Source: Skeletonema tropicum
Lineage: Eukaryota; Bacillariophyta; Thalassiosirophyceae; Thalassiosirales; Thalassiosiraceae
Assembly (NCBI GenBank): GCA_037178625.1
Contig: CM074140.1
Coordinates: forward strand, 372,001-436,000
Direction of reading: 5' to 3'
DNA length: 64,000 nucleotides
Part shown: one piece after another, positions 46,101 to 55,676 of the stretch
How positions within the stretch are numbered: position 1 is the stretch's first letter
Layout of the letters: each line of letters starts with the position of its first letter
The notes under the pieces: model-generated
The model's database searches: none
What the model saw: only the letters and a program-made list of their open reading frames with translations
Told to the model about the DNA's origin: nothing
Made by a program: the position numbers and the translations under genes

Positions 46101-48921
46101 TTGAGACTCTGCGCAGTAAAAAACCCAAGCCGCACCGCAGATCTCTGGCGCCAACTTTTTCATGTATGACCCGTCTGTACAACAGAACAATGAGCCTCGT
46201 TGAATAGCTTCCACAATCCACGAGGGATCCGATGAGAAGCTGATACTATCCCACATCCATTCCCCCCCTTTACTGCGGAGACGCTCAAGAAATGTAGTAG
46301 GGGCTACGACTTCTGGCTGGCTGGCCAGTGGCGGTCCTTGTGCTAGCAGTTTGATGGAACCATCTTCGTATTCCAGAATCGTCGTTGGTACCACTGAAGA
46401 AGCGGGCTCATCCAGCACTCGGACTGGCTGCATGATCGACACTCTGTCATTCGATTCCACGTCGTGAGCGTATTCATAAATCGTATCATCCGAATGTATC
46501 TCCACTGTCCGTGTGTCCGTGTTGAGGAAGTGACGCCAGATCCGTTTAGATGGGTTGATCCAATCTCCAAGTGGCTCCTTAAGAAACAACGATTTGCTAT
46601 CAGTCAAACGTTGCAGGGATCTCTTCCACAATTTCCAGTCTGCTTCCGTCGGATATTCCGTGCCAAATTCCAGTGTTGACCGCTGTTTACCAAGGCGCCC
46701 TTCAGGTGAGTCCTTCCAATGCCCGTCAAGCAGATATTGCTCTAGATATCGTCCATTTGGCGTAGTCACGTCAGAGAGGAACATTGCCTCCTGAGCTTTC
46801 CTCACTCTATTGACTCGCTGTAGCTCCGTCCCTCGTAGACCCAGTTCAACCATGCAGTCCATAATAGCCCTATCCTTGCTCCTCGGGATGGGGATGTCAT
46901 CATATTGCAGATCCAGCACGATTCCCAGTTCGTCTATCTTCTCCCATAGGGCTTTCGCCCATGCGTTGGTTGATAAATGACCCCAAACTTCAAAGTCATA
47001 GTTGAAGGGACAGTCCGGTACCCCTATTTCCACTTGAAGGTGTTCCATAACTGCTATTAAAGTGATCCCTAGGGCTGAAGTTGTTCCATAGTGTTGCAAG
47101 AATGAAGATAAAGTAGCAGCCGCAGTTTCCACCGTCAAGTCGTAGAGACCGATTCCACCAAACGTGGCCGGCAGGTATCTCCATTCCTTGGTAATTGATC
47201 GGTTGACACCTAGGTTGCTTAACATATAGAAATCTGCTGACATCAATCCTTTTTTGAGCTCAGGGATTGACGCCGAACAGGCCCCCAGACCGTACCTGAG
47301 TCCAGACCATAGCTGATTGGTGTAGCTCATCCACACCGAACGAGTTGGTATTTGCCCGCTCTTAATCTGAGCCGTCCACGTTGTCATTTTTTCTCTCATC
47401 TGCTCGAAGTGCTGGTCTGGTTTCCCATCCGGTCTAGCGTAGAGACCTAAGTTGTTGTCAGCTTTATTCGATGGCAACCTATCTATTTGCGCAGAGCCCC
47501 CGTCAGTAGTGGGGACGTGGAAAATCAAGTCATCCAGTTCACTCATGTCAACCTCTTCGCCGTCTGAGGGCATCGCTTTTTGATCCGTGTAACACCAGCC
47601 GCCCTTTCCATCGGGTGTTTGATCGTGTATTGTAACTCCACATTTGTCTGGTTTCAAAGCGCCACCCGTTTCCCCCAAGGCACCTGCCCAATCCGAGATT
47701 GACTCTTGCCCTCTAGCACTTGTCGAGATAATGTCATCGTCAGCTCTAAGACCTTCCCACAAATTGGTATCATCAACATACAGAATTCCCACCTGATTAA
47801 TCTTTTTATGTGAGATTGGACACTTCACTTCCACTCCATGCCCATTAGTTTTGTGGGTATTAATCATGACCGTGCTGATCTGTTGCCATGTCGGTGGAGC
47901 TGCACCGTTCCCTTGAGCGAGACCGTGTTTCCCGTCCTCTTTCCCACCAAAATATGAAGAAGATTGGCCAAAACCAGTTCTTAGGAAAAACTCCATATTA
48001 TGCAAGGGGCGGAGCATCGACAGTGCCGCACATTTGGGCACTTTAAACGCCTGTAGAGTGAGGCTGGCTATAGGAAGAGCAACCCGGTCGTAGCACTGGG
48101 CCGCATCAACCTGTGCCACCAGGAGGGGTCTTTTGGTGATTCGGGCAATGTCGTACATCAATACTTGTTGCAGGATTGCATCCTCTGCCGTGCGTCCCTT
48201 CCCACTGTAGATCTCCTCCGGGACCATCCCCTTTGCTCGGGCGAGGTCCAGCATGCGATGTCCAAAAATCAACTTATTACAGAAATTGAAGTCAGCCTCA
48301 AGCAAGAGAATAGCTCTCAATTTATTCACCAACGCCACACCTGCAATCTTCTCGAGCATTACCGACAGACCCCGAGCCCAACGTTCTGGGCCGGTTCCTG
48401 TTTGGATCATAAGAGAGAACTTCTTTGCTAGCAACCTGGACAGGTCGTCATCGAAAGCTATCGACTTATAGTGACCAAAATGCAGTCCCGATATCGAGGA
48501 TGACGTTCTTTCTTTCACTTTCCTCCAGTAATATTGGTAGTCCTCCTGTGAAACGACAACGGAAATCTCACCATCGCCAATCTTTTTCCAGATGGCTGCA
48601 ATTTCGTCCAGTATCAGTATTGTGCGTTGATCTGTGTCTGGGGGAGGGGCGAAGGATCCTTCAAGTATTTCTACCGCTGCATTCGTGTCGGCGTAGACTC
48701 CCAGGAGGTCGAATAGTACCCCTTGGCAAACTGGGGCAGAAGTAGCCCTTCCAAACCTTGTGCGGAGTTCTGACTTCAGTGCCTCTTCAATCGATTCTTT
48801 TGTTGCGTGCTCGACCACTTTCCCGTCTGCTTGTGTAACTTCCACTCTTGTAACATTCATCACTCCTTGCTGCTTTGTTGCTCGTTTAATACCCTGCCAC
48901 TGTTTTCTCTGAGCATCCTCA
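43177..48921 (-). mobile_element. non-LTR retrotransposon fragment (RT-RNase H-Ulp1)
   Basis: 5.75 kb between the 277 bp direct repeats. The 3' end on its coding strand is a TATTTATTTATTT microsatellite, and there are no LTRs. The open frame begins at the very first base, so the copy is probably 5'-truncated, as is common for LINEs. A 212 bp 3' UTR follows the stop. Confidence 0.75.
43389..48921 (-). CDS. reverse transcriptase / RNase H / Ulp1-like protease polyprotein (5'-truncated)
   Basis: The open frame runs from upstream target sequence (ATG at 49031, 1880 codons) without a stop. Numbering below counts from there. The RT domain has SGLHFGHYKS, VAQVDAAQCYDRV, GLAQGNGAAPPTWQ and catalytic YVDD at 418-421. 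RNase H has TDGSYM (Asp953), YRGEQLG, CDNKG and HVKAHQDD. A zinc knuckle, CPNCGCFETADHLNRC, follows. The C-terminal C48/Ulp1-like SUMO-protease fold has THWLLL (His1636), ITLWDSQG (Asp1653) and NGHDCGLFV (Cys1709). No apurinic endonuclease is visible, perhaps lost with the 5' end. The Ulp1 could process the polyprotein or remove SUMO; this is inference. Confidence 0.8.
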
Positions 48922-49198
48922 ATGGTCATCATCGTCATTGTCATCATCGTCATTGTCATCATCACTTGTATCGTCATTGTTAGAGTCCATAGAGCTGCAA
49001 GATCCTTCTTCGCTATTGCTGCGACTACCATCGTATGGCATTAGATCGTCATTGACACAATTCCACTTCTTTCGACTGGGTTGCTTGCCCCCACCATCAT
49101 CATCATTAGAGGTATCATCGTCCGACAGGTAATCATCCCTACCCCTCTTCTTAGCAGGTTGTTTTCGATCGTCTTCGTCACTACTACTATCGGCCCTA
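48922..49198. repeat. 277 bp direct repeat, right copy
   Basis: Partner of 42900-43176; encodes the same acidic DGSRSNSEEGSCSSMDSN-type stretch of the accessory protein. Confidence 0.85.
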
Positions 49199-49539
49199 CT
49201 ATGATACGCCGAAGCTTGCACATACGTTTCCGGTTGATTCGTCCCCATCTCACCTTCCTTCGATGACAAACATCGACGCCATTCTTTGTAATGATTGCAG
49301 TGTTCATGGCATCTCAACCAATGAAAATGTTTAGAATCTGCTGACGATAATAATGATTTATCAATACCAAGAACTTCCAAGGGCGTTTTATTTGTTGTGA
49401 TTTTCAAAGCTTCGATGTAACAACCCAAGTGCATCGTGTTATTGCATGCAACAGCACCATAGCAATACATGAGGGGGCCCCTAAGTTGCTCTACGCAACC
49501 CCCTTCGATTTTTTCGCCCCATACGCAGGGGGGATCTTC

Positions 49540-49880
49540 TTCTCGATCGACACGTTCGTTGGCATCCAGCTTCGCAGCCGATTTATTATTATTTGATGGC
49601 TTCGCCGCCTTTTCAGACGTGGTTTTCCTCTTATTGGAAGGCTTAGGCGCCCCCCCCGGCTTCTCTTTTACCATGGCAGCTGCCTATGATAGTGCCGAGG
49701 TGGTTGCTGTCGCTAGCGGTGCAGGGGGCGGCGTATAGTAGGCACCTACGGCCATAACGCCATTGAGTTGTATCGGATGATGAAGTGAGTTTAGAGTTAA
49801 GCGAAAAATATTTTTTTGGCCTTATTTTCGCTTATTATTTTTGAATTTTCGAAAAACGACAATTGTTAATTACTCTGTAG
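49540..49880. repeat. right TIR carrying promoter and leader of the accessory gene
   Basis: Inverted copy of 39584-39930. Start codon at 49674 on the minus strand; TA follows at 49881-49882. Confidence 0.8.
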
Positions 49881-49998
49881 TAGGGTACTTGACTATGCAC
49901 GTGTCCTCTCCATATACACTAGTATCTCCCACCTTTACACTAGTATCTCCCGCCTTACATAGGATCTTCAGACATCATCATCACTATTTCTCCTCCTC

Positions 49999-50293
49999 CT
50001 AAGCATCATTTGGAGGCCGGAATTGACCACCCTCCACCTCAACTTTATCAAGACGCTCCATGAGACTTCCGAAGTCTTGCTTGCAACATGCTACGATGGT
50101 GACTCTATATCCGTCAATGATGTATGAATATGTTGTGCAGTAATTGTAACCACTCCTCCAATCATTCTTGGTATCAAGATGCATAGCAAGTCGATCATTA
50201 TCTGTCACTCGTCTTGCTATGAATCCGACATACTCCCAGTTCAGTGTGATATTATTCCCCAGATAATCTTTGTCGAAAAGCACCGGAAGAAGC
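49999..50293 (-). CDS. possible isolated exon of an unknown gene
   Basis: About 98 codons without a start codon, preceded by GACAG, a possible splice acceptor. The composition looks protein-like (LLFDKDYLGNN-like start as LPVLFDKDYLGNN, then WEYVGFIARRVTDNDRLAMH and CCKQDFGSLMERLDKVE). No domain recognised. It lies between the two transposons and may be a host exon stranded by insertions. Confidence 0.3.
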
Positions 50294-50431
50294 TGTCATC
50301 CTTGGTGGCAACCACCAGCAGCACAAATACTTCCTTCGGAGCACGATAAATCGGCCTCCCAAAATTTTTTTGAAAGCTAGGCCTGTACTCCACACGTAAA
50401 CTGTCTAATAAAATAAAAAATTATTTAGAAT

Positions 50432-50905
50432 ATGTTTTTGACCTCCAGTGTGGCTGATTCAAATTTCAAATCTGCACTTGTCAAAAAGACGATGACAACA
50501 AACCGTTACTACAGCCGAAACATGCTGCCTCTTTCATCGATACCATCCGTAGTGACCGTCGGCGCCCTTCTGACGATCGAAGGGGAGAGGAGATACAATT
50601 GCCCTGATAGTGAAGGGGGGACTGGCTATGTCTCCCGTGTCCATACTGATGGAACATTTGACATCAACCTCACCGTTGGCGGCCGCCTTGAAAAAAACGT
50701 TCATCCACGGCGTATCCAGAGTAGTAATCCTCTTGTCACCTCCGCACGTCGTCGGGGAAATATTGATGATGATGCTGCAACAGGACCATCTCTACTGTCT
50801 CACAATTATATTCGGCCTCAGGGTGAGCGGCTACCATCTCCAAATAATACAGTTGGTGCCGATGCAACGACGTTGCTGCAAACGATAGCAACTTTTCATT
50901 ACTGA
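50432..50905 (+). CDS. Tudor/SH3-like ORF, probable 5' exon of the mariner transposase
   Basis: 157 codons. The core GGTGYVSRVHTDGTFDINL followed by NVHPRRI has the pattern of small Tudor/SH3/KOW-like beta barrels. It lies inside the mariner element just before the transposase frame and overlaps its upstream open extension (from about 50843) in another phase. An intron or frameshift linking them is likely but not proven. Confidence 0.45.
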   Translation: MFLTSSVADSNFKSALVKKTMTTNRYYSRNMLPLSSIPSVVTVGALLTIEGERRYNCPDSEGGTGYVSRVHTDGTFDINLTVGGRLEKNVHPRRIQSSNPLVTSARRRGNIDDDAATGPSLLSHNYIRPQGERLPSPNNTVGADATTLLQTIATFHY

Positions 50906-50979
50906 CAACTTATCAAGTCATCCAACAATGTTCTGGTTGGGACCCAAAATACAGCAACAAACCACACCCACTTATTTCT

Positions 50980-52788
50980 ATGTTGGAGTGGGGCAAGAAA
51001 AAGCAACCGTGTGGTTGGGCGAGATGGCATGACGCTCGTTTGCGGGATAACGGCACCAAACGTGATGTGTCAGGACAACTCACCGCAGATCAGAATATTC
51101 TCCTTGTCAACATGAAGAAGGAGACAGATAAATATGGAATCCTAACAGAGCTGGCTAAGAGTAGGGGGGTCAAAGGCATGGGTCCCAATGCCTTGTTGCA
51201 ACATGCATTTGGTGTTGGGAAGACGAAGGTAAAAGAGTGCATCTTGAAGTTTAATGAAAAGAACGGCACGGTGGAGCGTAAAGAGCGGAGCGATGCTGGG
51301 AAGACGCTGACGAATTCGAAGAAGAAGAGGGATCAGGTAGTCACTCCAAAAAATTACTTTAAGAAGTTGAAGCGCAAGCAGCACTCGGGGGAGGTGTTCA
51401 CGGATCGTGAACTCAATGAAGCATATGCGGATTTGAGTGAGGCGGAACGGCTGGCATGCGCTCAAGGTGCAGCCGGTTTGAAGACGCAAACACTTCCACA
51501 ATGTACATCCGAGCAAACCAAACAATCGCGGATGAAATGGGCTGTTGCATTCCATATCTTTTGGGACGGGGCAAGGATGGTGGCACAGAAAGTGCAGGTT
51601 CTCTACACAAACATTGACGAGAAGTGGTTTTATTCCTTGGTTATCCGGAGGCACAATAAAGTTGTTCCATTTTTCGGATGTGCTCCTGTTTTCCACCGCA
51701 TTCTCCACAAAAACAACACTGATAAGTTGCTTGTCATTTGTGTTGTTGGCTTCGCACCGACAAATAATGACATGAGGAGCGGTGGCACAGGGCACAAGAT
51801 CTTGATGACTCGATGCGGCGGGATGGTAAAAGCACAGAAGGACTCGTACAAGCGTGTGTACAATGAGGATGGGACGTACAATTATCCACATATTGCAGAG
51901 AATATGCTTCGCAAGAAAGGAGAGTACTACTTTGAAAACTGGGAGATCTGTGGAAGTCGGAGTGAGAAGGGTGGAGAGAAGAAGTTTAATTTGGCGAAAT
52001 GGGTACGGAATGAATACACGCCGGCGTTGCATGAGCTTGCTCAGAAGATTGAAGTGGAGACTGGAAAAAGAGTCGTGATCAGAGATGGATGGGACAATGC
52101 AACACCACACGTGGAGAAGGGACTTCGGACGGAGATCAAACAGAGAAACGATGAAAGGGGGTGGCTATGGAAAGTGCAGCCGCCGAACAGTCCTCTTACA
52201 AATGCGTGCGATGCTGGCCTCTTCCCCTCTCTCGCAAAGATTGTCACTGCTATGCAAGGACTCAACAACCGCGGCCTTTACTTGCCAACTGAAAAGCTAT
52301 GGGAACTACTTCAGAAAGGTTGGGATCAGTATCCAGTGGAGAAGATCGCTCGGTTGTTCATCCATCAGACGCAAATAGCGGCAGCTATCCTTGAGTGCAA
52401 TGGAGGAGACGACTTTGTTAAGGAGAAGAATGGACTGAGCTATGGTGTCAGGAAGGTAACCCAGCCACTGATGGAAGATGATGAAAATTATACGCCCAAT
52501 CTGGCGACAATGGAAGCTCCAAGTCGGAAGGTGGTCGGTGTCAAGGTGTGCGAGGTGATTGAAGGAGTCGATATAGACAAGATGAAGAAGCTAAAGTACG
52601 ATCTTCCAAATGTTGATGATTACGACATCAGTGAATATCTTGACTTTGATGAGCTACAAATCATTGCAGGTGACGTTGATGACACAGACTACGACAACTT
52701 CACCGATGAAGAGAAGGAGAGGTACAACAAGTTTGGTAAGGCTTTTGAAGACATGAGTGCAATTGAGTATCCGACCAATGACGAATAA
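50980..52788 (+). CDS. mariner-like transposase, DD38D
   Basis: 602 residues from the ATG at 50980. The frame stays open upstream to about 50843 (…QQCSGWDPKYSNKPHPLIS), so the real N-terminus may be longer or spliced. The N-terminal half has helix-turn-helix-like content (LLQHAFGVGKTKVKECILKF). Catalytic core: NIDEKWFYSLVIRR (Asp213), IRDGWDNATPHVEK (Asp372) and QPPNSPLTNACDAGLFPSL (Asp411). With 38 residues between the last two acids and Asp last, it belongs near the plant-type mariner (DD39D) group. The acidic C-terminal tail is extra. All motif acids are present, so it is possibly active. Confidence 0.8.
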   Translation: MLEWGKKKQPCGWARWHDARLRDNGTKRDVSGQLTADQNILLVNMKKETDKYGILTELAKSRGVKGMGPNALLQHAFGVGKTKVKECILKFNEKNGTVERKERSDAGKTLTNSKKKRDQVVTPKNYFKKLKRKQHSGEVFTDRELNEAYADLSEAERLACAQGAAGLKTQTLPQCTSEQTKQSRMKWAVAFHIFWDGARMVAQKVQVLYTNIDEKWFYSLVIRRHNKVVPFFGCAPVFHRILHKNNTDKLLVICVVGFAPTNNDMRSGGTGHKILMTRCGGMVKAQKDSYKRVYNEDGTYNYPHIAENMLRKKGEYYFENWEICGSRSEKGGEKKFNLAKWVRNEYTPALHELAQKIEVETGKRVVIRDGWDNATPHVEKGLRTEIKQRNDERGWLWKVQPPNSPLTNACDAGLFPSLAKIVTAMQGLNNRGLYLPTEKLWELLQKGWDQYPVEKIARLFIHQTQIAAAILECNGGDDFVKEKNGLSYGVRKVTQPLMEDDENYTPNLATMEAPSRKVVGVKVCEVIEGVDIDKMKKLKYDLPNVDDYDISEYLDFDELQIIAGDVDDTDYDNFTDEEKERYNKFGKAFEDMSAIEYPTNDE

Positions 52789-53262
52789 TTCTATACACGG
52801 AAAAATAGGAATAAATAAATAATCGATATAGATTTACGAAGAAATCACATCTATTATCATCGTGTATCTGAACTCTGAAGGAGTAATCAGAAGTAGAGGC
52901 ACTTCATCGGTCAGCGCTGCACGCACAAAGTTATGCGAATTAAGGAGGCAAAAACTTTATTTCATAAACCGACAACACAATATGCTCTGCTGCTGTAGTC
53001 CGCTGACAGAAGGTACCTTTGGTTTGGAGTCGGCAACAACTCTGGGGCTGTCAATGAAGGCCCTATTGGGCCTGTCGATCATGGTGAGTACAGCGAGGTG
53101 CCGGGTGCTGATGGAGGAGTTCTCATCCACACTCAAGGCCTCGTCAGTTTAAAATACATGTTTTTTAAGTTAGTATGGAAAATATGTGACCTACAGTGAA
53201 CATGCGCGCCTAGCTTTAAATTTTTTTTTGGGAAGCCGATTTATCCCGCACCGAAGTAAGTA

Positions 53263-54347
53263 ATAATATATATATCAAGTTCTTGATCCGCTTGCATTTT
53301 ATGTGTGGGCATATGTGTGAGAAAGGGGGTAGTATTTCAGGGGAAGCCCCCTACAAGAAAAATGGCGCCAACAGAAACGTCTCTTTCAAATTTTTCAAGA
53401 GACGTTTCTTCTCAGAAACGTCTCTTCAAAAAATTTCGTCTCTTAAAAATAACAATGAGACGTCTCTTTTTTTCTGTACACCCAAATTGATTGATCACAG
53501 TCAATCTACAATTATTTATCCACTACCCACAACGGTTCACCCCTCGTGTAATTTGATCATTAACGTCTCTCATAAATTTTATTGTTTTTGGTCACATTGT
53601 AGTACTAAGATACACTCAGATTGTATCGGTTCCAGCATGAAACCGTCGTGTACTTTGGTGCGTGAGAGTTGCTTGGTACTCCTACAGAGTTGATGAGTGC
53701 AAGATGTACCCAAAAAAAAATTTGTTACCTTATTTCCACACCCCTTTACCTCTTCATCGATAGTTTATAGCTATTCATTGTGAGCAACAAAAATATTTCT
53801 CTCAAGGATTTAATCAAGGGAACCATTTGCATAGGGGGTGAATTGGACATCACCACTCGCTCTACATATCTCTCTACTGTTCTATTGACTTCAGCTTGCA
53901 AGTCGAATCTTAATAACAGGCTGATGGTGACAAGTAAGGTATCGATGAGATCCTACCTAATGGCCAAGAGATGAAGATTACCACTGCAAGTAAGGTCAAA
54001 AGCCTTCTCTAGTTACTGTGTTATTGAGCGTCGTAGGAAGCCATTTTTCACCATGGTCTGGGTCCATTTTTGATGGTTGATGGCATGTGAGTACCGTATT
54101 AACGTAGGAACTAAGATTAAATGAAAAGGTACTGATATTTTATCGGAAGCCACACTCATTTGACTCGACTGGAATAACTTCAAGTTGGAGGAAATTGGAG
54201 GACGTTGCTTAAATCAATGGCAATTGCAATTTGTAACTATTGTATCAGAATATGAAAGCTGCACATTACCTGTATCTGTAAAATGTTCTATACAGCCTGT
54301 TACATAATTATGTTCTATACATTGCTTCCCTATTTCTCTCTCTCTCT
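53263..54347. other. intergenic with palindrome array and dispersed repeat
   Basis: GAGACGTTTC/GAGACGTCTC palindromes occur at 53368-53472. A diverged copy of the repeat seen at 16540-16850 occupies about 53895-54215. A (CT)n tract precedes the HSF stop. No gene seen. Confidence 0.55.
53895..54215 (+). repeat. dispersed non-coding repeat, third copy
   Basis: Shares long blocks such as AAGATTACCACTGCAAGTAA, CACCATGGTCTGG and ATTTTTGATGGTTGATGGCA with 16540-16850, and in inverse with 33440-33760. Overall about 80 percent similar by eye. No coding capacity. Confidence 0.75.
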
Positions 54348-55676
54348 TCAGTAATAAATGTTCCTTAGTAACATATCACGTGCACTCTGTGCCATCAAGG
54401 AACTCTGCATATAACTGTCATAACTGCTACTAGGAAAATGATCTTCATCGTACACAGACATCTCCTGAAGACGCTGTTGTAACTGCATTTGGCGCTGATG
54501 GCGCTGTCGCATTTGGAGCACCAGCATTTGTTTTTCATGCAAAATACGCTGATGATAATGAGCAGGGAGCATGGGAGCGTCAAGCTGACGCTGAAGTTGC
54601 CTCTCTTGAATGGCAGCTGCAGTAGCCACGGCGATGGTGGAAGCACTGGTGGGAGGGCCAATAGCAGCTGTAGTCATGGGTAAGACATGTGCTGAATGTG
54701 ATGCTGCTGCGGGCAAGTATGACACAGGTGCAGTTGTAGTAACGAATGCCCTGCTACCTGCGTCCATCATTCCACCTACACCCATCAAGGTAGGTGAAAT
54801 TGCTGCAGTGGGCATCGCAATCAGACCAGCACTATTAGCGTTGCCAAATCTGTTGTTATTGACCGCCTCAACAGCAGCAGCAGCAGCAGCCTGTTGTGAC
54901 TTCTTCTTGGTCGACGGAACTTTGTGATAACTTGGCTTGGACTGGCAATTCATCTTCAAGCACAACCACGGTTTGTCACGGACAAAGTCATTGTGAGCAA
55001 ACGATGATTCTTCACCCTTGCAACTTCCCTTGACCCTTCGAAATCCGTAGCGGTTGAGCTTGCGGATAAAGCTGTGAAATAAGGCCCCACGGCGGAAGTA
55101 CTTGGGCAGAATCTCATCAGAGAATCGTTGCTTGTCTACGATGATGAACGAGAGGCCGTCGGGGAGCCAATGGGCGATGGAATCATACTCTGGCGTGTTG
55201 AGGATTATCTGGAGCAGTTGAGGAAAGGTCTTGACATCGACCTTCTTCTGGTCCTTGGCGTTGACGGCATCGGCACCGGTGGTAGTCTTCTCGCCGGCGT
55301 GTCCGGAGGAGGGAGCTTCTTCCTCTTCGTCGTCGCTGTTGCTTGCAGATTCGCCTCCAGGTTCAGCTCTACCTGTGCTAATCCCAGTGCCAGTGCTAAC
55401 GACTGTGACGGTGGATGGAACTTCTGCTACCGCGTTTGCACGGTCGGCTTCCGCTATCGTTGTTGCGTTGGGCTTGGTCTCAACTTGAGAGGCGGCGAAG
55501 AGAAGGTCAAGGCCACTGGTGGAACTAGCAGTTGGGGATTGTGCCAACGTTGTTGGCATCTCCTTCGTAGGTGCTGATGGTATTATCGAGGGCGAGGAAG
55601 GCTGACCACCCTCGGCGTTAGCGTTAGCAATAGCCGCAGTCATAGTTGACGACATTGAGATGAAATTATTAATCAT
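54348..55676 (-). CDS. heat-shock-factor-type transcription factor, copy 1
   Basis: 442 residues. The N-terminus is disordered and Ala/Ser/Thr-rich. The HSF DNA-binding domain begins FPQLLQIILNTPEYDSIAHW and continues through LSFIIVDKQRFSDEILPKYF, the recognition helix FHSFIRKLNRYGFRRV and FVRDKPWLCLKMN. This has the winged-helix order of HSFs. A Gln/Ala-rich C-terminal part includes a coiled-coil-like RQRHQRQMQLQQRLQEM stretch that may oligomerise. Diatoms have many HSFs. It is head-to-head with a close paralogue (56710-58026). Target genes unknown. Confidence 0.9.
   Translation of the reverse strand: MINNFISMSSTMTAAIANANAEGGQPSSPSIIPSAPTKEMPTTLAQSPTASSTSGLDLLFAASQVETKPNATTIAEADRANAVAEVPSTVTVVSTGTGISTGRAEPGGESASNSDDEEEEAPSSGHAGEKTTTGADAVNAKDQKKVDVKTFPQLLQIILNTPEYDSIAHWLPDGLSFIIVDKQRFSDEILPKYFRRGALFHSFIRKLNRYGFRRVKGSCKGEESSFAHNDFVRDKPWLCLKMNCQSKPSYHKVPSTKKKSQQAAAAAAVEAVNNNRFGNANSAGLIAMPTAAISPTLMGVGGMMDAGSRAFVTTTAPVSYLPAAASHSAHVLPMTTAAIGPPTSASTIAVATAAAIQERQLQRQLDAPMLPAHYHQRILHEKQMLVLQMRQRHQRQMQLQQRLQEMSVYDEDHFPSSSYDSYMQSSLMAQSARDMLLRNIYY

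Larger units (their letters stand above)
41374..49674 (-). pseudogene. transposon accessory Cys-rich protein, split by a retrotransposon
   Basis: The coding parts are 49674 to ~48922 and 43176 to 42339, then 42261 to 41374 after a 77 bp GTACGT...ACACAG intron. The coding strand before insertion would give about 733 residues. It starts inside the right TIR with the same leader as the transposase. A PHD/RING-like cluster follows (DPPCVWGEKIEGGC, MYCYGAVAC, HLGCYIE, LRCHEHC). Then come an acidic Asp/Asn tract, CKLGCIFHTELC...CDLC, and a C-terminal Cys-rich region (CPCCGHKYL, CPLCKG, CEICNCVCQVGPC). Not a recognised transposase. By position it resembles the second gene of two-gene transposons such as MuDR, but no homology is claimed. 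The retrotransposon inside the acidic tract makes it non-functional here. Confidence 0.75.
39584..49880. mobile_element. two-gene DD34E DNA transposon with long TIRs (10.3 kb, interrupted)
   Basis: Inverted ends of about 347 bp (39584-39930 and ~49540-49880) starting CTACAGAGTAATTAACAATT, flanked by TA on both sides, the target duplication of IS630/Tc1/mariner elements. Two convergent genes fill it: a transposase (+) and an accessory protein (-). Both start codons lie inside the TIRs. Without the nested retrotransposon the element would be about 4.3 kb. The TIRs differ by the length of a G run, which adds one Gly to one protein. Confidence 0.85.
50330..53260. mobile_element. mariner-like element (plant type) with Stowaway-like ends
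   Basis: 2.93 kb flanked by TA. Terminal repeats of about 58 bp are imperfect: left CTTCCTTCGGAGCACGATAA, right complement CTTACTTCGGTGCGGGATAA. They resemble the CTCCCTCCGT ends of plant mariner/Stowaway elements. Contains the Tudor-like frame and the transposase. Confidence 0.8.

Noticed and set aside
42900..49198. 277 bp direct repeats as LTRs of a retrovirus-like element
   Set aside because: They encode part of the transposon accessory protein in both copies and lack LTR features. The RT is of non-LTR type and no gag or integrase is present.
39512..53472. Palindrome arrays as the ends of the mariner element
   Set aside because: The mariner element has its own better ends at 50330 and 53260 with TA duplications, so the arrays must belong to something else.
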